Assembly (NCBI GenBank): GCA_964291485.2
Contig: OZ220224.1
Span: 930,001-994,000, forward strand
From: Kistimonas sp964291485
GTDB lineage: Bacteria; Pseudomonadota; Gammaproteobacteria; Pseudomonadales; Endozoicomonadaceae
Direction: 5' to 3'
Length of the DNA stretch: 64,000 nucleotides
Positions 58,146 through 64,000 of the stretch are shown here, in pieces; the stretch's first letter is position 1; each line of letters begins with the position of its first letter. The notes beneath the pieces were generated by a model. The model did no database searches. It saw only the letters and a program-made list of their open reading frames with translations, and was not told the origin of the DNA. Both the position numbers and the translations under genes were made by a program.

Positions 58146-60836
58146 ATGTATCGACCGATTCAGCGACAATGGCTCGGCGTATGGGCATTTGCCCTGTTGC
58201 TGGTGGGCCTGTTCCATGCCATGACGGCACAGGCCGGGTATACGCCAGCGGGCACAATCATTAAGAACCTGGCGACAGTCACTTATCAGGACAGCCAAGG
58301 TAATAACTACAGCGCTCAGTCTAACGAGTCTGTGGTAAAAGTAGCAGAAGTCTACGTGGCAGAGCTTGAGAAAGACCAGGTAAAAGACGGGGCTGTGGGG
58401 CAGACCGTTTATTTTCCTCACCAGCTCTATAACAAGGGTAATATCCACGATCAGTTTACCCTTTCGCTGGTAGGTGCCAATGTTGCTGGTGTCGTCATTT
58501 ATCATGATGTGAACGGCAACGGTGTGCCTGATTCAGGTGAAAGTGAGATTGCACAAAACAGTCAAATTAAGGTTGATGCGGGCAAGGTGGTGAATCTTGT
58601 TGTGGCTGTACCGGTACCAGTTGGTGCCAGTGGAGATTTGACTGTGGACTTGAAAGCAGTGTCTTCGCATCGCGCTTTTGAGAACCAGACACAAACAGAA
58701 AAAACGAATACCGATACAGTCAAGATTACCGATGGCCCTGTACTTGTTGCTCGTAAACAAGTCATTGCTCACACACCAGCAGAGCTTAATAAGCAGGGAG
58801 CCATTACCTACCGCATTGAAATTACCAACAATGGTACGGATCTGGTCAAAGGCGCTGTATATGACTTTCTGCCAAATGTTTTGGATCTGGACTCCATTCA
58901 GGATCCCTCAGGTCAGGATGCGCGTCTCAGTGGTTTTAACATCACAGATCATGAAAAAAACGAGCTGCCAACAAGTGCAACGGTTTTGGCGGATGCTCAT
59001 GATAAAGCCATGTACCTTGAGATTAACAATCTGACAGCTGGTGGTTCAGTCGCTTTTGAGTTCAGCGCCACTTATAAGGCGAAGGACGATAGCCAGCCGG
59101 CGAATTATCAGTTTGAAGCCGGCCAACAACTGAAAAACAAGGCTTTTGTTACTTATCAAAAACCTGCAAACACGTGGGAGAAGTTTGTTGAAACGAATAC
59201 AACAATTACTGATCTTCCACAGTTTTATGGGGTAGAGGCCTTTGATCGTTCAGGCCAAACCAAGAAAGATACGCTTGATCAGGCATCAGCAGGTGGTATT
59301 GCTGAGTTCAAGGTAATTGTCAAAAACCCGGGCAATGGTCAGGACAACTATACGCTGGTCGTTGATAAGGGCACCTTCCCACAGAATACTGTTTTCACTT
59401 TCTGGGATGAAACCGGCTCCCTGCCTCTGGTAGATAGTGAAGCTGGGGTGATTCTTAAAGGCCAGCAAAAGACTATCGTAGTCAAGGCTCAGTTGCCTGC
59501 CGGTAAAGAAAAGCAGGGCCCTTTCGAAGCTGATTTTACCGCGACTTCTGTGGGTGACAGCAGCAAGTCAGATACTGTGAAACTGGTGGTTACCCGCATT
59601 ACCGGTTCCAGTGTCGATCTGGCGTATACCCAAAAAACAGCGGGAGAGTGGGGGCATGATAAGGATCCTTTCAAGAACGCTGTAAATGTACCCAACCAGT
59701 CCTTGGCCCCAGGCAGCACCGTCGTGTATGACCTGGTGGTGCATAATGAATCCGGTGCTCCCCGTGCATTTAACTTAAGTGCGCATACTCATGTCACGGG
59801 AGATGATAGGGGCTCATATGTCGGTGGCACCCTGGATAATGGCTGGATCGTTCGGTTCCGAAATAACTCAGGTCAACTGGTTACAAGTACCCCGGTATTG
59901 GCAGACAAGGGCGTGTTTGCTGTAAAAGTCGAATTAACGGTTCCGGCTGCTCAGTCCGCCATGTCCGGTGAATTTGCAGTTATTGCAACTGATGGGCATG
60001 TGAATGACGCCATTAAATACCATGTTGTGGTTGAAGAGTCGGGTAAATTACTTCTGACCCCGAATGGTGCCAATCAGATTGAACCCGGTGGCGCAGTTTT
60101 TTATAACCACACGCTGGTCAATGCCACGAACAAGCGCCGTGCGGTGCAGGTGACAGGGATAAATAGTCTGACTGGATGGCAGCATGTTATTACGTCAGAA
60201 AATCAAGATGTTGAAATTACGCCAGAGTACATGGTCGTTATCATGGAACCGGGTGATTCCGTTGATTTCACCGTCAAAGTACTCTCACCAGCCAATGCGC
60301 TGCCCGGTTCAATGGATGTATTGAGTCTGACTGCTCAGGAATCTGAGATGGATGGTGATCTGGTCAGGAAAGTGAATGGCCGGCCGGTCCTGGTTGTCCA
60401 GGCTCTGGAAGCTAAAGCGACGGATTCTACGACAGTTATTAAAGGACAGATTCGTCTGTATAAGAACGCTGCGATTCTGCATGACGGCGGTCTGAATAAT
60501 TGTCAGGGAGCAGTCACCCCTGCGGATTTTTCCGTTAATCCTGGCAATGTCGAACCAGGGAAGGACTGTGTTGTCTGGCAGATTATTGCCCGCAATGAAG
60601 GTGATGCAGAAGCGACTCAGGTGACTGTTCGTGATGCCGCACCAGAATTCACAACACTTGTGGCTGGATCCGCGGTGGTTGAACCTCAGGGAATGGGCGC
60701 TGTCGTTGAAGAAGATACAACGTCAGGGGATGTTGTGTTCAATATCGGTCATGGTGCCACGAACGCTAAAGAAGACGGAGGCACCCTGAAACCGGGTGAA
60801 TCTGTTGAGGTTCGATTCACTGTCAAAGTGAACTGA
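58146..60836 (+). CDS. Large exported DUF11-repeat protein
   Basis: This 896-residue protein has a signal peptide (WAFALLLVGLFHAMTAQA) and then several beta-rich DUF11-like modules (GTIIKNLATVTYQDSQGNNY; RIEITNNGTDLVKGAVYDFL; WQIIARNEGDAEATQVTVRD, then PGESVEVRFTVKV at the end). An acidic loop, DVNGNGVPDSGESE near residue 120, resembles a dockerin/EF-hand calcium site. There is no LPXTG-like or transmembrane C-terminus. The first 100 residues are clearly paralogous to those of the next gene. It is probably a secreted or cell-surface stalk protein, with the export route unknown beyond Sec. Confidence 0.78.
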   Translation: MYRPIQRQWLGVWAFALLLVGLFHAMTAQAGYTPAGTIIKNLATVTYQDSQGNNYSAQSNESVVKVAEVYVAELEKDQVKDGAVGQTVYFPHQLYNKGNIHDQFTLSLVGANVAGVVIYHDVNGNGVPDSGESEIAQNSQIKVDAGKVVNLVVAVPVPVGASGDLTVDLKAVSSHRAFENQTQTEKTNTDTVKITDGPVLVARKQVIAHTPAELNKQGAITYRIEITNNGTDLVKGAVYDFLPNVLDLDSIQDPSGQDARLSGFNITDHEKNELPTSATVLADAHDKAMYLEINNLTAGGSVAFEFSATYKAKDDSQPANYQFEAGQQLKNKAFVTYQKPANTWEKFVETNTTITDLPQFYGVEAFDRSGQTKKDTLDQASAGGIAEFKVIVKNPGNGQDNYTLVVDKGTFPQNTVFTFWDETGSLPLVDSEAGVILKGQQKTIVVKAQLPAGKEKQGPFEADFTATSVGDSSKSDTVKLVVTRITGSSVDLAYTQKTAGEWGHDKDPFKNAVNVPNQSLAPGSTVVYDLVVHNESGAPRAFNLSAHTHVTGDDRGSYVGGTLDNGWIVRFRNNSGQLVTSTPVLADKGVFAVKVELTVPAAQSAMSGEFAVIATDGHVNDAIKYHVVVEESGKLLLTPNGANQIEPGGAVFYNHTLVNATNKRRAVQVTGINSLTGWQHVITSENQDVEITPEYMVVIMEPGDSVDFTVKVLSPANALPGSMDVLSLTAQESEMDGDLVRKVNGRPVLVVQALEAKATDSTTVIKGQIRLYKNAAILHDGGLNNCQGAVTPADFSVNPGNVEPGKDCVVWQIIARNEGDAEATQVTVRDAAPEFTTLVAGSAVVEPQGMGAVVEEDTTSGDVVFNIGHGATNAKEDGGTLKPGESVEVRFTVKVN

Positions 60837-60860
60837 TTTTCTTTTTCTAAACCCCGTCTT

Positions 60861-60880
60861 CCGCTGCTCTCCGGAGCAGC
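60861..60880 (+). terminator. Hairpin after the large DUF11-repeat gene
   Basis: CCGCTGCTC and GAGCAGCGG form a strong stem shortly after the stop codon at 60836. No clear U-tract follows, so it may reduce rather than end transcription into the next gene. Confidence 0.5.
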
Positions 60881-60980
60881 GGCAGGCTCTCTCTGTCCTT
60901 TGAAAACCGTCGCGAGACGCCAGAGGCCAGAGAAAGCCTGAACGAATCTTGTGTATTAACGCTGTTGCACCGGAAACCTG

Positions 60981-63900
60981 ATGCTGTTGAAGCCGTACAG
61001 AATCACCTTTTTGCTGATAATGGCCATGCTTTGTCTTGTGACAGCGCGTGCGGCCTGCGCGCTGGCGCCAGCGGGCGCGGTGATTCTTAATCAGGCCGAA
61101 GCAGCATATTTTGATACCGAACTGGGGGAGCCGGTAAAAGTGCTTTCCAACCAGTCATCTGTTCGGGTTGCTGCTGTTTATGTCCCGGTGCTGTCTCAGG
61201 ATCAGCAGGTACAGACTGCCCCGGGTACAACGGTGTCGTTTATCCACCATGTGTTTAATCGGGGAAATATTACCGATAGTTACCGGCTGGCAGTCACGGC
61301 CTGCGTAGCCGGTGAAGCGACGTGTGATGTTATGGGGCGTGTCACTATTCTTGGCGTGTATCCCTACGACGGACGTTTACCGAACCAGGGAGCGTTGCCT
61401 GTAGAAAATACTGGCATGATGGGGCCGGGTGAAAGTCGGGCACTGGTGGTTATGGCCAGGCTATCGGGCACCATTGCTGCAGGCGACAGCTTCACCTTAT
61501 CAGTATCCGCACAATCTACAGGTGACGAAGATCGGGTCAGTATCAACCATGACCGTATAACTGCAGGACGACAGTCTGTACTGATTCGGAAGAGCAGTCT
61601 TCTATCCATAACGGATCCCCGTTATACCGATATTGGTGATATTCACTATGACCTTTCCCTGACCAATAACGGTGATATCGCGCTACCTGAGCGTACCTTC
61701 ATGGTTGATGGTCATGAACAACAGGGTGTCTTGCTGGAAGACCGTATTCCTGCCAATACCCGGTTCTCTCAGGTGGACGATGACTATGCACCACGGCAGG
61801 CGCAGCCTGTGGTTCGGTTGCCAAATGGTCAGTGGGTTCGTTATGACAGCCTGGGTTACGATCCGGACGATATCACACGAGTGGGACTGCTATTACCTTC
61901 CAATGACTTCCAGCCGGGCATGTCCGCCAGGCTGGGCTTCAATGTTTTTGTTAATGCGTTAAAAGTCACCACGACTATCCGCAACCGGGCAGGTATCGAC
62001 CTTGAGGGTGACGGACGCTACGACTTTGAAAGTAACGAGACCGCCGACAAGGTTAATCCGGGATACCATATTCCGGAGGGAGTTCCCTTTGTACGTTTTA
62101 TGGAACCCCGGGACCATCATGTTGACCCGACCTTTATCAGCCCATTAAAACCCTCAACCCACTACTTTTTGCCGGATCATTTAGAGGGTGGCCCCAGGGT
62201 GCATGAAGACGTTTTCCTGGATTTCCATGCACCGCACCTGAATACCTCTACAGAGGATGACGAGATAGTCGAAGTGCTGGTGGTTTCCGGTAAAACCGGT
62301 GACCGGGTCAGGGTCATGCTACGTGAGACCGGTTTGAACACGGGAGAGTTTCGTAGCCTGTCTCCTCTGAGGCTTAGCACCCGTGAGTCAGGCAATAATC
62401 AGCTGTGCACAACCTCGGATAAGCAACCGGACTATTCTCAGCCAGCACAGAGCTGTCGCTTAAAATCCATTTCAGGGGATCGTATCAAGGTTTCCTACCT
62501 TGATAACGAACACCATCAAACTTATAGCAGTGAGGCGAATGTCAGCTCGATTGGTTTGGTGTTTGACAGTGGTACGTTACTGCCTGTCGCCGGAGCCAAA
62601 GTCTCTTTCTACGATGGTCAGGATCTCCCCGCTGTTGACCCGGTCAGCGGCTCTCCATTGCCGGTCACTGTGACTGATGAAGATGGGCATTACCTCTATC
62701 CCCGTATGCGGGAAGGCTACTATTACATCCGTGTTGAGCCACCGAAAGGCTACCTCTTCCCGTCCCTCAGCCGTCCTGAAGATTATACCGGCCTGCGAGT
62801 CATGCAGGCGTCTTACGGCAAGCATGGTTTTACTGGTGTCAGTAAAACCATGAGTGAAAATGCAAGGACGTATGCTGCATTTGCGGCGCCTGAGCCGGAG
62901 GATGGCATGTTTCCTTATAACAGCCAGAGCCCCATGGTCAGCTTTGATGTGCCGTTGGATCTGATGCAGCCGGAGAATGTCGGTAAGGATCTTATTCTGG
63001 AAAAGGTCGCACTGCAGAATACGGTCGCTCCGGGTGAGATGGTCGGTTACAAGCTGACCATCACCAATAACTCGAAACAATCGCTATACAATCTGCGTAT
63101 TCATGACCATCTGCCCTATGGCTTCAAGTATGCCCATGGCAGTGTCCGTATCAACGGGCAAGCGGCGACTGAGCCCGATGGTGCGCCAGGTCCCGAACTG
63201 ACGTTTATTTTGAACCAGAGCAAGCTTCGGGAACTGACGCAACAGCAGAAATGGGAAATCACTTACGTTCTCAAAGCCGGCGCAGGTGCAGTTGATGGCG
63301 ATGGTATCAACACGGCCTGGGGAGAAGGCCGTAATACCGCTGGTTTGCCCGTCAAGTCTAATGACGCTCGTGCGCAGGTGACCGTGCAGATGGATGGCGT
63401 GCTGTCAGATAAAGCAATCCTTTTCGGTAAGCTGTATGTGGATGGTAATGGCAACGGTATTCAGGACGAGGGTGAATGGCCACTTGGTGGTGTCCGGCTG
63501 TACATGGAAGATGGCACCTGGGTGATCACCGATGAAAATGGCCAATACAGCCTGATGGGGCTGAAGCCGGGAACCCACGTCCTCAAGGTTGATCCCGTGA
63601 CCTTGCCGGACGGGCTGGTGCTCAAACCGTTGGATAACCGTAATGCTGCTGACGGCAACAGCCGTTTTGTCGATCTCTCTCCCGGTGATTTTCATCGCGC
63701 AGACTTCGCCGCTCAGTGCCCTGAAAAGGATGCAGAATCCATTTTCGCCCAAATCAAAGCCCGTAATGCCGCCATTAACGGGGATTGGTTGCTGGATGAG
63801 GCGGCACAATACAGTCGCAGCAGCCATAACACGGAGCAGGCGGATAATATCGGTGATTTGTCGAACGGTGTGGTCAGCGGACCTCAGAAGAACGACAACG

Positions 63901-64000
63901 AGGGAAATACGTCAGCGGTTTCTCCGTCAATCACTAAAGCTGGAAAGACGCCTGCTGTTGCAGAAGCACCGTTGGCCAAAATGCCGTTGGCACAGGATGC
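60981..64000 (+). CDS. Giant exported DUF11/SdrD-B-like protein (cut by window end)
   Basis: The frame is open from the ATG at 60981 to the end of the window (more than 1006 residues, no stop). A signal peptide (ITFLLIMAMLCLVTARAA) precedes a domain paralogous to the start of the previous gene (PAGAVILNQAEAAYFDTELG). Later modules include SdrD-B/CNA-B-like domains (SIGLVFDSGTLLPVAGAKVS, DEDGHYLYPRMREGYYYIRV), a DUF11 repeat (GEMVGYKLTITNNSKQSLYN), and KLYVDGNGNGIQDEGEWPLG, a calcium-site-bearing SdrD-B repeat. A disordered Ala/Asn/Ser region begins near residue 940. It is probably a large surface adhesin or stalk, made with the two upstream DUF11-like genes. Confidence 0.82.
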   Translation, partial: MLLKPYRITFLLIMAMLCLVTARAACALAPAGAVILNQAEAAYFDTELGEPVKVLSNQSSVRVAAVYVPVLSQDQQVQTAPGTTVSFIHHVFNRGNITDSYRLAVTACVAGEATCDVMGRVTILGVYPYDGRLPNQGALPVENTGMMGPGESRALVVMARLSGTIAAGDSFTLSVSAQSTGDEDRVSINHDRITAGRQSVLIRKSSLLSITDPRYTDIGDIHYDLSLTNNGDIALPERTFMVDGHEQQGVLLEDRIPANTRFSQVDDDYAPRQAQPVVRLPNGQWVRYDSLGYDPDDITRVGLLLPSNDFQPGMSARLGFNVFVNALKVTTTIRNRAGIDLEGDGRYDFESNETADKVNPGYHIPEGVPFVRFMEPRDHHVDPTFISPLKPSTHYFLPDHLEGGPRVHEDVFLDFHAPHLNTSTEDDEIVEVLVVSGKTGDRVRVMLRETGLNTGEFRSLSPLRLSTRESGNNQLCTTSDKQPDYSQPAQSCRLKSISGDRIKVSYLDNEHHQTYSSEANVSSIGLVFDSGTLLPVAGAKVSFYDGQDLPAVDPVSGSPLPVTVTDEDGHYLYPRMREGYYYIRVEPPKGYLFPSLSRPEDYTGLRVMQASYGKHGFTGVSKTMSENARTYAAFAAPEPEDGMFPYNSQSPMVSFDVPLDLMQPENVGKDLILEKVALQNTVAPGEMVGYKLTITNNSKQSLYNLRIHDHLPYGFKYAHGSVRINGQAATEPDGAPGPELTFILNQSKLRELTQQQKWEITYVLKAGAGAVDGDGINTAWGEGRNTAGLPVKSNDARAQVTVQMDGVLSDKAILFGKLYVDGNGNGIQDEGEWPLGGVRLYMEDGTWVITDENGQYSLMGLKPGTHVLKVDPVTLPDGLVLKPLDNRNAADGNSRFVDLSPGDFHRADFAAQCPEKDAESIFAQIKARNAAINGDWLLDEAAQYSRSSHNTEQADNIGDLSNGVVSGPQKNDNEGNTSAVSPSITKAGKTPAVAEAPLAKMPLAQD

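Overview
The window reads as a chromosomal segment of a host-associated gammaproteobacterium. Housekeeping genes are clearly gammaproteobacterial (parE, yqiA, gpmI-envC-ctpA, yibN-grxC-secB, trmL, zur). They are mixed with eukaryote-like and orphan proteins, insertion sequences and decayed genes. That mixture suits an Oceanospirillales symbiont such as an Endozoicomonas-like bacterium, but this placement is inference, since no rRNA gene is present.

1-12.6 kb: four tandem plus-strand genes encode proteins with classical eukaryotic C2H2 zinc fingers joined by TGEKP linkers, up to 17 fingers in one protein. They share an N-terminal leader, long low-complexity linkers, a C-terminal LIIPLSP-type signature and duplicated upstream regions. 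The first gene is split by a 1283-bp IS3-family element with a 3-bp target duplication. The family looks like expanded, intronless, host-derived or host-mimicking nuclear effectors. It is the most unusual content of the window.

12.6-18.3 kb: a Zur-type operator precedes a MerC-like membrane protein, a Zur/Fur repressor, a DUF1007 periplasmic protein, a NicO-type transporter with a His-rich loop, and a HisI enzyme. Together these look like a zinc homeostasis locus. Convergent parE follows.

18.3-33.6 kb: an accessory stretch lies between parE and yqiA, which are neighbours in many gammaproteobacteria. It holds three orphan, possibly secreted proteins, small metabolic genes (DJ-1/PfpI, GNAT, thioesterase, LysE exporter, DUF3291, methyltransferase, metallo-hydrolase, RDD, OMP), a frameshifted SDR gene, an IS630 relic, a 180-bp IS3 deletion derivative and an IS3 copy with a nonsense mutation.

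33.6-47.0 kb: mostly core genes, interrupted by one AT-rich orphan encoding about 793 residues (41.7-44.1 kb).

47.2-64 kb: a surface-structure locus. It has a CS1/TcfC-like outer-membrane usher, a probable major pilin with a terminator before the usher, and five larger exported proteins sharing the pilin's C-terminal domain. These are followed by a coiled-coil membrane protein and three DUF11-like secreted proteins, the last running off the window. No periplasmic chaperone is recognisable in the window. No tRNA, rRNA or CRISPR array was seen.
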